DNA from: Pedobacter sp. MC2016-05
GTDB taxonomy: Bacteria; Bacteroidota; Bacteroidia; Sphingobacteriales; Sphingobacteriaceae
Length of the DNA stretch: 64,000 bases
Direction of reading: 5' to 3'
Assembly: GCF_026239735.1 (NCBI RefSeq)
Contig: NZ_JAPIVT010000018.1
Coordinates: 62,001-126,000, forward strand
Shown here: positions 17,644 to 25,286 of the stretch, piece by piece
Numbering within the stretch: position 1 is the first letter of the stretch
Layout of the letters: every line of letters starts with the position of its first letter
Notes under the pieces: model-generated
Seen by the model: the letters and a program-made list of their open reading frames with translations, nothing else
Database searches by the model: none
What the model was told of the DNA's origin: nothing
Translations under genes and position numbers: made by a program

Positions 17644-17651
17644 TACATTTG
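17644..17651 (+). promoter_or_regulatory. -7 box TACATTTG for the T9SS mini-cargo gene
   Basis: Exact TAnnTTTG match 13 bases before the ATG at 17665. Confidence 0.45.
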
Positions 17652-17664
17652 CTTAATAAATTTG

Positions 17665-18195
17665 ATGAAACTCTACCCACTAACGTTGCTCACAAAACTT
17701 GCATGCATCTTATGCGTCGCTTTGTTGTGCAGTGTTAATTCTTGGGCGCAACAGACTGATAGTATTCACATCAGCTTAAAAAACAGAGTTAAAAAAACAA
17801 GCACAGTCCCAGAGATTAAAGCAAATATTCAGCCTTACCGACCGTTGTTTGGTACCTTAGGTACTTCGGGAATGTTCAACACTTATTCTGGAAGCACAAA
17901 GTCTACAAATATTGCTTCAACTAAAGATAAACTACTCACCATAGTTAAAGTTTACCCTAACCCTGTTGAAGATCAACTGAATATCATTTTATCAATAGGA
18001 AAAGACGGTACCCAGACGACGGTTAAAATTATTGATTTATTGGGCAATGAAGTGGTTACGCTTGCCAATGAGAGGCTGAATGCAGGTGAACAAACCAGAA
18101 CCTTTAATATCCCGAGCCGATTAAATGCTGGCATCTATTTTTTAAGAGTAATGGCGGGCTCAGAAAGCCAGGTAAAACGCATCTCTGTTTTATAA
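17665..18195 (+). CDS. Small secreted protein with type IX secretion C-terminal sorting domain
   Basis: 176 residues from the ATG at 17665 (a TTG three bases earlier is also in frame). Signal peptide about 1-29 (ending SWAQ), a 60-residue low-complexity stretch rich in Ser/Thr/Lys, then a type A T9SS sorting domain at about 93-176: VKVYPNPVEDQLNI, a central IIDLLGNEVV segment, LNAGIYFLRV and a final KRISVL strand. The tail directs export through the T9SS and cell-surface attachment. No catalytic or binding domain remains between signal and tail, which is unusual for a T9SS cargo. Divergent from kup. Confidence 0.85.
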   Translation: MKLYPLTLLTKLACILCVALLCSVNSWAQQTDSIHISLKNRVKKTSTVPEIKANIQPYRPLFGTLGTSGMFNTYSGSTKSTNIASTKDKLLTIVKVYPNPVEDQLNIILSIGKDGTQTTVKIIDLLGNEVVTLANERLNAGEQTRTFNIPSRLNAGIYFLRVMAGSESQVKRISVL

Positions 18196-18270
18196 CCACG
18201 ATTTCTTTTCTATTTTTGATTCTTCTGGAACCTTTTCCGAAAAAAATACCTCATAAAAAATTAATCTAGT

Positions 18271-18882
18271 ATGAAAATCATCGCTATTGGTCGCAATTAT
18301 GCCAAACATGCAAAAGAATTAAATAATCCCATTCCTACAACGCCCGTAATTTTCATGAAACCCGATACGGCATTATTGAAGGATAACAAACCTTTTTATT
18401 TGCCAGAATTTTCGAACGATGTTCATTATGAATTAGAAGTGGTGTTAAAAATCTGTAAAGAGGGTAAACATATCGCTGACAAATTTGCGGCAAATTATTA
18501 TAACGAAATTGGTTTAGGAATTGATTTTACAGCCCGTGACATTCAAAGTAAGCACAAAGAAAAAGGTTTGCCATGGGAACTTGCAAAAAGTTTCGATAGC
18601 TCTGCCCCAATCAGTATCTTCTTGCCGAAATCTGATTTTGAAAACTTATATGATTTAAACTTTGAGTTGAAGATCAATGGCGAAACGCGTCAGAAAGGCT
18701 ATACCAAAGATTTACTCTTCTCGTTTGAAAAGATAATCAGTTTCGTTTCACAATACATTACCTTAAAAAAAGGCGATTTAATTTTTACAGGCACCCCTGA
18801 AGGGGTAGGAAAAATTAATCAGGGCGATAAGCTGGAAGCATGGTTAGAAGACAAGCAACTGTTGAATTTTGATGTAAAATAA
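18271..18882 (+). CDS. Fumarylacetoacetate hydrolase family protein
   Basis: 203 residues, the compact FAHD1/YcgM-type single-domain length. It begins KIIAIGRNYAKHAKELNNP and contains the metal-binding glutamates in HYELEVVLKI, GIDFTARDIQ and the closing FTGTPEGVGKINQGD. Such enzymes act as acylpyruvate hydrolases or oxaloacetate decarboxylases in the cytosol; the exact substrate cannot be told. The stop is three bases before the next ATG, so it is probably translated with the M23 peptidase gene although the functions look unrelated. Confidence 0.92.
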   Translation: MKIIAIGRNYAKHAKELNNPIPTTPVIFMKPDTALLKDNKPFYLPEFSNDVHYELEVVLKICKEGKHIADKFAANYYNEIGLGIDFTARDIQSKHKEKGLPWELAKSFDSSAPISIFLPKSDFENLYDLNFELKINGETRQKGYTKDLLFSFEKIISFVSQYITLKKGDLIFTGTPEGVGKINQGDKLEAWLEDKQLLNFDVK

Positions 18883-18885
18883 AGA

Positions 18886-20619
18886 ATGGTAAAAATCCCG
18901 ATCCGCAACTTGTTCCATACCGCTTTCCTTATTTGTTTTTCTTTATTAGCTCATTTCGCACAGGCGCAACAAATATTTAGCTCCAATAAATACCCTATAA
19001 CCGATTTTCGACAGCCTTTGGATATTACTCCTCCTGCCCTGGCGGGATCATTTGGAGAAATTCGTGGCAATCATTTCCATTCTGGGATCGACTTCCGGAC
19101 AAATCAACGCGAAGGGTATCCGGTTTATGCGGTTGCAGATGGATACATTTCCCGCCTTAGAGTTCAAAATAGTGGCTTCGGCTTGGCACTTTACATCAAC
19201 CATCCAAATGGCTTTACCACTGTGTATGGCCACCTACAACGCTTTTCTCCAAAAATAGCAACCATTGTAAAAGATTTGGAGTATGAAAAAAAATCATTCG
19301 AGATTGATGACTTTCCTGAAGCCACACTCATCCCTGTTCGTAAGGGCGAAGTAATTGCGTGGTCGGGTAACCGAGGCAGTTCCGGAGGGCCGCATTTACA
19401 TTTTGAAATTAGAGATACCAAAACAGAAGAAACCATAAACCCGCAATTTTTCGGCATTAACATTCCTGATAATATCCCGCCGGTAATTCATGGTTTATAT
19501 GTTTACCGTTTAAATGGAAAAAACTTTAACGAATTTACGCCGAAACAGGCCATTGGCATTAGTGGTGCAGCTGGCAGTTACAAAGCAACTGCTCCGGTTA
19601 GTTTAACCGGCGAAGTTGGTTTTGGCATTGTGGTAACCGATAGGCACAATGGTTTATCTGGTACAAATGGTGTTTATTCTATTCAATTGGAACTTGATGG
19701 CAAAATGATCTATACGTCTGCTTTAGAACGTTTTTCTTTTGAGAACAGCAAAGCGATTAACTCACACATCGATTATCCAACTTATATCAATACGAAAAGA
19801 AGTATTCAAAAAAGTTTTGTCGATCCGGGAAATCCCCTGAAAATTTATAGCGGGTTGGTGAATAGCGGAAGAATTAACTTCAATGATGGCGAAACTCACC
19901 AGCTTCGATATATCATAACCGATTCAAAAGGAAACGCATCAACATTGCCATTTACGGTAAATGCCGGAACAGCGTCTCTCGCTGCTCCTATTATCCCGGC
20001 GGGTTTAAATTTTCCTTATAATAAAGCCAGTGAATTTAATAGCGATGAAATCAAAGTGGTTATTCCGCAAGGCACTCTATATAACGACTTAAATTTTGTG
20101 TATAAAAAATTGCCCAAACCAGCTGGAAACGCTTATTCTGCCATACAGCAAATTCATAACAGATTTACCCCGCTACATATTGGGTTTAATTTATGGATAA
20201 AAGCCGATGCCCTTCCCGAAAATTTACGTGATAAAGCTTTGATAGTAAGTACAGGTGGCTCATCGCAAGGCGGCTCGTTTGATAACGGCTATCTAAAAGC
20301 GACACCAAAGAATTTTGGCAGTTTTTATATTGCTGTTGATACAATTGCGCCCCGAATTGTCCCTATTAATATTGCCGATGGAAAAAGTATGGCAGGATTA
20401 TCAAAAATGACTTTCAGAATCAGTGATAATCTTTCTGGAATAAAAAGTTTTAGTGGCTACATTGATGGCAAATGGGTTTTAATGGAATTTGACACAAAAA
20501 CAGCAACCCTATGGCACAGCTTTGATGATAGAACGGCATCTGGCAAACACACTTTTGAGTTGGTGGTAACAGACGGAAAAGATAATGTGAAGCGTTATGC
20601 CATTTCATTTTTTAAATAG
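18886..20619 (+). CDS. Secreted M23 (LytM-type) metallopeptidase
   Basis: 577 residues with a signal peptide ending FAQAQ near residue 28. The LytM domain spans about residues 50-195: HFHSGIDFR gives the first zinc histidine and aspartate, YGHL is present, and HLHFEI supplies the final catalytic/zinc histidines, so the peptidoglycan endopeptidase site appears complete. The remaining 380 residues contain beta-sandwich-like segments (DRHNGLSGTNGVYSIQLEL; DNLSGIKSFSGYIDGKW) that look like Ig-type modules. Likely a periplasmic cell-wall hydrolase or a regulator of one. Co-directional with, and three bases after, the FAH-family gene. Confidence 0.92.
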   Translation: MVKIPIRNLFHTAFLICFSLLAHFAQAQQIFSSNKYPITDFRQPLDITPPALAGSFGEIRGNHFHSGIDFRTNQREGYPVYAVADGYISRLRVQNSGFGLALYINHPNGFTTVYGHLQRFSPKIATIVKDLEYEKKSFEIDDFPEATLIPVRKGEVIAWSGNRGSSGGPHLHFEIRDTKTEETINPQFFGINIPDNIPPVIHGLYVYRLNGKNFNEFTPKQAIGISGAAGSYKATAPVSLTGEVGFGIVVTDRHNGLSGTNGVYSIQLELDGKMIYTSALERFSFENSKAINSHIDYPTYINTKRSIQKSFVDPGNPLKIYSGLVNSGRINFNDGETHQLRYIITDSKGNASTLPFTVNAGTASLAAPIIPAGLNFPYNKASEFNSDEIKVVIPQGTLYNDLNFVYKKLPKPAGNAYSAIQQIHNRFTPLHIGFNLWIKADALPENLRDKALIVSTGGSSQGGSFDNGYLKATPKNFGSFYIAVDTIAPRIVPINIADGKSMAGLSKMTFRISDNLSGIKSFSGYIDGKWVLMEFDTKTATLWHSFDDRTASGKHTFELVVTDGKDNVKRYAISFFK

Positions 20620-20965
20620 TTGTATCAATCTTAGTTGAAGTTGATTTGGAACGCTGAGATCTTGCAGTCTGACACATTCAAAACAGTACCTATTTAGCCC
20701 CGGGTGTAACGGTACACTGCGGTAAAGAGGGTTACAGACGATGCGAAGCGTACAAGCGCAACATGGGAAGAATGTATGTGTAGCCTACAGAATCTGCGCT
20801 CCAAAACAAAGAATTAATAAGTGAATATTTAGGTGAATTTCCGGCAAAATCTAAAAGCTACTACCTAATAATGTCATCTTTTAACATTCATTGAACACTA
20901 TAACAGGTTAAACTGTTTAAATTGCAATCTCAAAATAGTCAATTTACATCTCAAATCATTTATAT
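20620..20965. other. 346-bp intergenic stretch with a possible dispersed non-coding element
   Basis: No credible ORF or terminator. Bases 20694-20803 are more GC-rich than their surroundings, begin TTAGCCCCGG and end AATCTGCGCTCC. From memory, non-coding elements beginning AGCCCCG and ending near GCTCC are scattered through Bacteroidota genomes; this resembles a diverged copy, unverified. The last 100 bp before bcp is plain AT-rich leader. Confidence 0.3.
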
Positions 20966-21430
20966 ATGGCCGAATTAAAAGAAGGCGATCAAGCACCTTC
21001 AATTACATCCAAAGATCAAAACGGAACCGCGGTTTCGTTGAGCGATTACCAAGGCAAAACAGTGGTACTCTATTTTTATCCCAAGGACGATACACCTGGT
21101 TGCACTGCCGAAGCCTGCGATTTTAGAGACAATTACCAGGGTTTGCAAGCTAAGGGAATAGTGGTTTTGGGTGTGAGTGTCGATGACGAAAAATCGCATC
21201 AGAAATTTGTAACTAAACATAACCTGCCTTTTACATTACTGGCAGATACTGATCAGAAAATTGTAACTGATTATGGGGTTTGGGCAGAAAAAAACATGTA
21301 TGGGAAAAAATATATGGGAACGGTTCGAACTACTTTCATTATTGATGGTGATGGCAGAATTACCCACATCATCAAAAAAGTTGACACCAAAAACGCTACT
21401 CAGCAAGTACTCGATTTAATCAATAACTAA
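20966..21430 (+). CDS. bcp: Thioredoxin-dependent thiol peroxidase Bcp
   Basis: 154-residue atypical two-cysteine peroxiredoxin that reduces hydrogen peroxide and organic hydroperoxides with thioredoxin. YPKDDTPGCTAEAC carries the peroxidatic Cys46 and the resolving Cys51 five residues on, the spacing typical of Bcp/PrxQ. The later block GKKYMGTVRTTFIIDGDG is also characteristic. No signal peptide, so cytosolic. Family length is normal; it is apparently monocistronic, and the transketolase pair downstream has its own promoter-like box. Confidence 0.96.
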   Translation: MAELKEGDQAPSITSKDQNGTAVSLSDYQGKTVVLYFYPKDDTPGCTAEACDFRDNYQGLQAKGIVVLGVSVDDEKSHQKFVTKHNLPFTLLADTDQKIVTDYGVWAEKNMYGKKYMGTVRTTFIIDGDGRITHIIKKVDTKNATQQVLDLINN

Positions 21431-21453
21431 TTATAATATAGCAGTTAAAATAT

Positions 21454-21461
21454 TAACTTTG
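21454..21461 (+). promoter_or_regulatory. -7 box TAACTTTG for the transketolase genes
   Basis: Exact TAnnTTTG match 26 bases before the ATG at 21488; no clear TTG at the -33 spacing. Confidence 0.4.
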
Positions 21462-21487
21462 CTATGTAACAACAACCTCTTATTTTA

Positions 21488-22333
21488 ATGAAACATACAA
21501 TAAAAGAGCTAGAAGATATTGCTTCGCAAATCAGAAGAGATATCGTAAGAATGGTTCACGGCTGCCAATCTGGCCATCCGGGCGCATCGCTAGGATGTGC
21601 AGATTTTTTTACCGCTTTATATTTTGAAGTATTGAACCACAAAACAGACTTCACGATGGAAGGTAAAGGAGAAGATTTGTTCTTCCTATCTAACGGACAT
21701 ATTTCACCAGTTTGGTACAGTACATTGGCACACGCTGGTTATTTCGATAAAAGTGAATTGGCTACTTTCCGTAAATTAGATTCAAGATTGCAAGGTCACC
21801 CAACCACACATGAGCATTTACCGGGAATCCGTATAGCCTCTGGCTCATTAGGTCAGGGTTTATCAGTGGCTATTGGCGCTGCCTTAGCTAAAAAACTAAA
21901 TGGTGATCATTCTCACATTTTTGCTTTATTAGGTGATGGTGAATTGCAAGAAGGACAAAATTGGGAAGCCGCTATGTTTGCCCCTTTCAACAAAGTTGAT
22001 CATTTAATTGCTTCGGTAGATTACAATGGCCAGCAAATTGACGGACCGACAAGTAAAGTTTTGGCTTTAGATGATTTACAAGCAAAATTCGAAGCTTTTG
22101 GATGGCATGTAATTAATACTGATGGTAACGATATGCAAGCTATTGTTGAAGGTTTACATTATGCAAAAACGTTAACCGGAAAAGGCAAACCAATTTTAAA
22201 TTTAATGAGCACGCAAATGGGTGCAGGTGTAGATTATATGGTTGGCTCACATAAATGGCATGGTACGGCTCCAAATGATGAGCAATTGGCTTCAGCTTTA
22301 GCGCAATTACCAGAAACTTTAGGGGATTATTAA
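21488..22333 (+). CDS. Transketolase, N-terminal subunit
   Basis: 281 residues corresponding to the thiamine-diphosphate-binding half of transketolase: HGCQSGHPGASLGCADF near the start, HLPGIRIASGSLGQGLSVAIG, and the TPP/metal motif GDGELQEGQNWEA. It works with the adjacent C-terminal subunit to transfer two-carbon units in the non-oxidative pentose phosphate pathway. Separate N and C subunits are normal in many Bacteroidota, so this is not a frameshifted single gene: each part has its own ATG and the two are separated by a 72-bp repeat-filled spacer. Confidence 0.96.
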   Translation: MKHTIKELEDIASQIRRDIVRMVHGCQSGHPGASLGCADFFTALYFEVLNHKTDFTMEGKGEDLFFLSNGHISPVWYSTLAHAGYFDKSELATFRKLDSRLQGHPTTHEHLPGIRIASGSLGQGLSVAIGAALAKKLNGDHSHIFALLGDGELQEGQNWEAAMFAPFNKVDHLIASVDYNGQQIDGPTSKVLALDDLQAKFEAFGWHVINTDGNDMQAIVEGLHYAKTLTGKGKPILNLMSTQMGAGVDYMVGSHKWHGTAPNDEQLASALAQLPETLGDY

Positions 22334-22341
22334 ATCAGATT

Positions 22342-22400
22342 GGAGATGTGAGATGTGAGATGTGAGTCTCATATCTGATGTCTAAAATCTCATATCTAAG
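22342..22400. repeat. Hairpin-forming word-repeat (GAGATGT family) between transketolase subunits
   Basis: Left arm GGAGATGTGAGATGTGAGAT (22342-22361 and on) is three copies of a seven-base word; right arm TCTCATATCTGATGTC...ATCTCATATCTAAG (22367-22400) is its diverged complement. It fills nearly the whole spacer, ending six bases before the second subunit's ATG. Confidence 0.7.
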
Positions 22401-22405
22401 ATATA

Positions 22406-23365
22406 ATGAAAAAATACACTTATACAGAAAAAAAAGATACACGTTCGGGATTTGGTGCTGGCTTACATGAGGCAGGGAAAAAGAACGAAAACGTTGTAGC
22501 ATTGTGTGCCGATTTAGTTGGATCGCTTAAAATGGATGCTTTTATCAAAGATTTTCCAGAGCGTTTTACTCAGGTTGGTATTGCCGAAGCAAACATGATC
22601 GGTATAGCAGCGGGTATGACGATTGGTGGAAAAATTCCCTTTACCGGAACTTTCGCTAACTTTTCTACAGGTCGTGTTTACGATCAGATTCGTCAATCGG
22701 TAGCTTATTCAAATAAAAACGTTAAAATTTGTGCATCTCACGCTGGTTTAACTTTGGGTGAAGATGGTGCAACACACCAGATTTTAGAAGATATCGGTTT
22801 AATGAAAATGTTGCCAGGTATGGTAGTTATTAATCCTTGCGATTATAATCAAACCAAAGCGGCAACTATGGCCATTGCGGAATATGAAGGTCCGGTTTAC
22901 TTGCGTTTCGGTCGTCCGGTAATTCCGGTATTTACAGATCCTGATCAAAAATTTGAGATTGGTAAAGCCTGGATGGTCAACGAAGGAACTGATGTAACCA
23001 TTATTGCAACCGGCCACATGGTTTGGAAAGCAATCGAAGCTGGCGAAAAATTAGCAGAACTAGGTATCGATGCGGAAATTATCAATATCCACACCATTAA
23101 ACCTTTGGATGATGAAGCGATCTTAAAATCAGTAAAGAAAACAGGCTGCGTGGTGACTTGCGAGGAGCACAATAAATTTGGTGGTTTGGGCGAAAGTGTT
23201 GCCCGCTTATTGACTACTGAATTACCTACACCACAGGAATTTGTAGCTACGAACGATACTTTTGGAGAAAGCGGAACACCAGATCAATTGATGTCGAAAT
23301 ATGGCTTAGATGCTGTAAACATTGTTGAAGCGGTTCAAAAAGTGATCGGCAGAAAAAAAGCATAA
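22406..23365 (+). CDS. Transketolase, C-terminal subunit
   Basis: 319 residues covering the pyrimidine-binding and C-terminal regulatory domains: TRSGFGAGLHEAG, then ERFTQVGIAEANMIGIAAGM with the catalytic glutamate region, PFTGTFANFSTGRVYDQIRQS and HAGLTLGEDGATHQ. It complements the N-terminal subunit encoded immediately upstream. Length matches the C-subunit family and DXS/pyruvate dehydrogenase E1-beta relatives are excluded by the HAGLTLGEDG block. The spacer in front holds an RNA-hairpin-forming repeat. Confidence 0.96.
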   Translation: MKKYTYTEKKDTRSGFGAGLHEAGKKNENVVALCADLVGSLKMDAFIKDFPERFTQVGIAEANMIGIAAGMTIGGKIPFTGTFANFSTGRVYDQIRQSVAYSNKNVKICASHAGLTLGEDGATHQILEDIGLMKMLPGMVVINPCDYNQTKAATMAIAEYEGPVYLRFGRPVIPVFTDPDQKFEIGKAWMVNEGTDVTIIATGHMVWKAIEAGEKLAELGIDAEIINIHTIKPLDDEAILKSVKKTGCVVTCEEHNKFGGLGESVARLLTTELPTPQEFVATNDTFGESGTPDQLMSKYGLDAVNIVEAVQKVIGRKKA

Positions 23366-23383
23366 AGTCCTTAGCATAAAAAA

Positions 23384-23465
23384 GAATAGAGAATGGGGAA
23401 TAGGAAATCTGCTAATGCAAAGTAATTTCTGAACACCTATTCCCTATTTACAATTTCCTATTTAA
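23384..23465. repeat. Inverted word-repeat (GGGAATAGG family)
   Basis: Left arm AATAGAGAATGGGGAATAGG (23386-23405) continues GAAATC; right arm CACCTATTCCCTATTTACAATTTCCTATTT (23434-23463) reiterates the complementary word. It lies between the transketolase and sigma factor genes. Confidence 0.65.
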
Positions 23466-23525
23466 CATTTTCTTTTATACCATTCGTACCCTCCCTTCCA
23501 AAAAAAACCTCTCCTAGAAAAATAA

Positions 23526-24086
23526 ATGAAACAAGTTGAAGATTCAGAAATTCTTGCCCTTTTTGCCGTCGAGAAAACCCGAAATGAAGCTTTTAACTTG
23601 TTATTAAAAAAATATCAGCAGAAAATTTATTGGCACATTCGCAGGCTAGTGCTCAACCACGATGACTGCGATGATTTATTACAAGAGGTGTTTGTAAAGG
23701 TTTGGAAAAACCTCGATAAATTTAGAAGTGATTCTCAACTTTATACCTGGATCTATCGCATCGCTACCAATGAATCCATTACATTTTTAAATAAGCAGAA
23801 GCAAAGAAATAACACGCCATTGGATGAAGTATCATCTGAATTGGCTGATAATCTGGTTGCCTCTTCCTATTTTAATGGCGATAAATTGGAGCTTAAACTA
23901 CAAAAAGCTATTCTTACCCTACCCGAAAAACAACGGATCATTTTCAACATGAAATATTTTGATGATATGAAATATGAAGAAATTTCGGAAGTTTTAGGCA
24001 CATCAGTTGGCGCCTTAAAAGCATCATTCCATATCGCAGCAAAAAAAATTGAAGCAATTATTACAAATGATGAAATTGATTATTAA
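23526..24086 (+). CDS. ECF-type RNA polymerase sigma factor
   Basis: 186 residues with sigma region 2 (LLKKYQQKIYWHIRRLVLNHDDCDDLLQEVFVKVWKNL, roughly 22-60) and region 4 helix-turn-helix (LPEKQRIIFNMKYFDDMKYEEISEVLGTSVGALKASF, roughly 138-175). There is no region 1.1 or 3, as in extracytoplasmic-function sigma factors. The next gene, 33 bp downstream, encodes a single-span membrane protein that is the obvious anti-sigma candidate, and a third gene encodes a small exported protein; the three resemble a stress-sensing operon. The signal is unknown. Confidence 0.93.
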   Translation: MKQVEDSEILALFAVEKTRNEAFNLLLKKYQQKIYWHIRRLVLNHDDCDDLLQEVFVKVWKNLDKFRSDSQLYTWIYRIATNESITFLNKQKQRNNTPLDEVSSELADNLVASSYFNGDKLELKLQKAILTLPEKQRIIFNMKYFDDMKYEEISEVLGTSVGALKASFHIAAKKIEAIITNDEIDY

Positions 24087-24119
24087 ACCTTTTCATCTTA
24101 ATTCAATCATATATCTGTG

Positions 24120-24770
24120 ATGAACGAAAATATAGAAGATAACGATTGGAAAAAGGATGCACCAAGCTTAGCAGCAATGGGCAAAAACAATCCTTTTACT
24201 GTTCCGAATAACTATTTCGACAGTGTAGAGGAGATAGTGCATTCAAACATTTTTTTAGATGGATTGAAAGAAAAGGCCAATAATCGCGACTTTGCAGTTC
24301 CGCAGGATTACTTTGAAGATTTAACGGAACGTATTGAAATCAATATCAGATTAACGGAACTGCCCAAAGCAGCAAACACCTTCGCTGTTCCCGAAAATTA
24401 TTTTGACACCTTACAAAACAGAATTTCGGATAGGATTGCAGCTGAAGCACCACAAAAAGTTGCGAAAATTGTTCCGCTTTGGAGAAGAAGTCTGGTTAAA
24501 TATGCCAGTGCAGCCTGCTTTGTTTTAATTGCTTCATTTGGTGCTTATTTTTATCAAAACAGCAGTTCTATTCCTGTTGCTCAAACCCAACCGGCCGATC
24601 TTTCAAGCGAGCAAATGTTGTATGATATAGATGAAAGTACAATTATAGAACATTTAGAAGCACAAAATACGACGGCTTCAAAAACTACTTCTGCCTCAGA
24701 TACAGAAATGGAAAACTACATATTGAGTAATTTCTCTTCGAGTGATTTAACTCATGAATTAAATAATTAA
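24120..24770 (+). CDS. Single-span membrane protein with three YFD repeats; candidate anti-sigma factor
   Basis: 216 residues from the ATG at 24120 (a GTG three bases earlier is in frame). The cytosolic N-terminal half has three spaced copies of an F-x-VP-x-x-YF-(D/E)-x-(V/L) motif: FTVPNNYFDSV, FAVPQDYFEDL and FAVPENYFDTL, each followed by a helix with acidic and basic pairs. One membrane helix lies at about 124-145 (LVKYASAACFVLIASFGAYFY), leaving an acidic periplasmic tail. I know no named domain for it. Location directly behind an ECF sigma gene suggests sigma binding by the repeats; that is inference. Confidence 0.75.
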   Translation: MNENIEDNDWKKDAPSLAAMGKNNPFTVPNNYFDSVEEIVHSNIFLDGLKEKANNRDFAVPQDYFEDLTERIEINIRLTELPKAANTFAVPENYFDTLQNRISDRIAAEAPQKVAKIVPLWRRSLVKYASAACFVLIASFGAYFYQNSSSIPVAQTQPADLSSEQMLYDIDESTIIEHLEAQNTTASKTTSASDTEMENYILSNFSSSDLTHELNN

Positions 24771-24776
24771 TTAGAA

Positions 24777-25217
24777 ATGAAGAATTTATTATTCGTTGCT
24801 TTAATGTTTTTATTACCCACTACCCTTTTAGCACAAAGGCCAAAAAATGAGGAGATAGAATCATTGAAAATTGCTTTTTTCACTCAAAAACTTGATTTAT
24901 CGCCCGAAGAAGCTAAAATATTCTGGCCGATTTATAACGATATGCAAGCAGAGCAAAATGCTTTACGTAAGGAAAGGATGCAAAAAATGATCTCTTACAG
25001 GAAAACTACTGAAATTGATAATTTAAGCGACGCCCAGGTACAAAGTTTAATTACCAGCGAGTTTGATTTTAAACAAAGAGATCTTAACCTTGATAAAAAA
25101 TATTATAATCGTTTGAAGTCTAATCTACCGATTAAAGTGGTTGGGAAATTTTACAGAGCCCAAGAAGGCTTTAAGCGAGAGTTGCTCAATCGCTTCAAAG
25201 GCGGACCAAGAAATTAA
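24777..25217 (+). CDS. Small exported protein of the ECF operon (Spy/CpxP-like helical)
   Basis: 146 residues: signal peptide about 1-19 (ending LLAQ), then an all-helical charged protein with LDLSPEEAKIFWPIYNDMQAEQNALRKERM, reminiscent of the LTxxQ-type Spy/CpxP and resistance-associated sensor proteins, and a second basic helix pair near the C-terminus. It is six bases after the membrane protein gene and ends just before a strong terminator. Flavobacterial relatives in this position are often described as sensors of ECF sigma systems (from memory). A periplasmic chaperone or signal-binding function is inferred. Confidence 0.75.
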   Translation: MKNLLFVALMFLLPTTLLAQRPKNEEIESLKIAFFTQKLDLSPEEAKIFWPIYNDMQAEQNALRKERMQKMISYRKTTEIDNLSDAQVQSLITSEFDFKQRDLNLDKKYYNRLKSNLPIKVVGKFYRAQEGFKRELLNRFKGGPRN

Positions 25218-25222
25218 AATGA

Positions 25223-25250
25223 AGACTTGCAGTAATGCAGGTCTTTTTTT
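25223..25250 (+). terminator. Terminator of the ECF sigma operon
   Basis: AGACTTGCA (25223-25231), loop GTAA, TGCAGGTCT (25236-25244) and a T tract: a nine-pair stem with one G-T pair. The T tract runs straight into the -33 TTTG of the next promoter. Confidence 0.9.
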
Positions 25251-25282
25251 GTTCTAAAGCCTACTGCAAATCCGTACTTTTG
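25248..25282 (+). promoter_or_regulatory. Promoter of the aminotransferase gene
   Basis: A -33-like TTTG at 25248-25251 and -7 TACTTTTG at 25275-25282 with a 23-base gap; the ATG is four bases after the -7 box, so the message would be leaderless or nearly so. The -33 element overlaps the preceding terminator's T tract. Confidence 0.55.
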
Positions 25283-25286
25283 TGCC

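Noticed and set aside
21488..23365. Transketolase split by a frameshift
   Set aside because: Both parts have their own starts and lengths of the known two-subunit form, separated by a 72-bp non-coding spacer.
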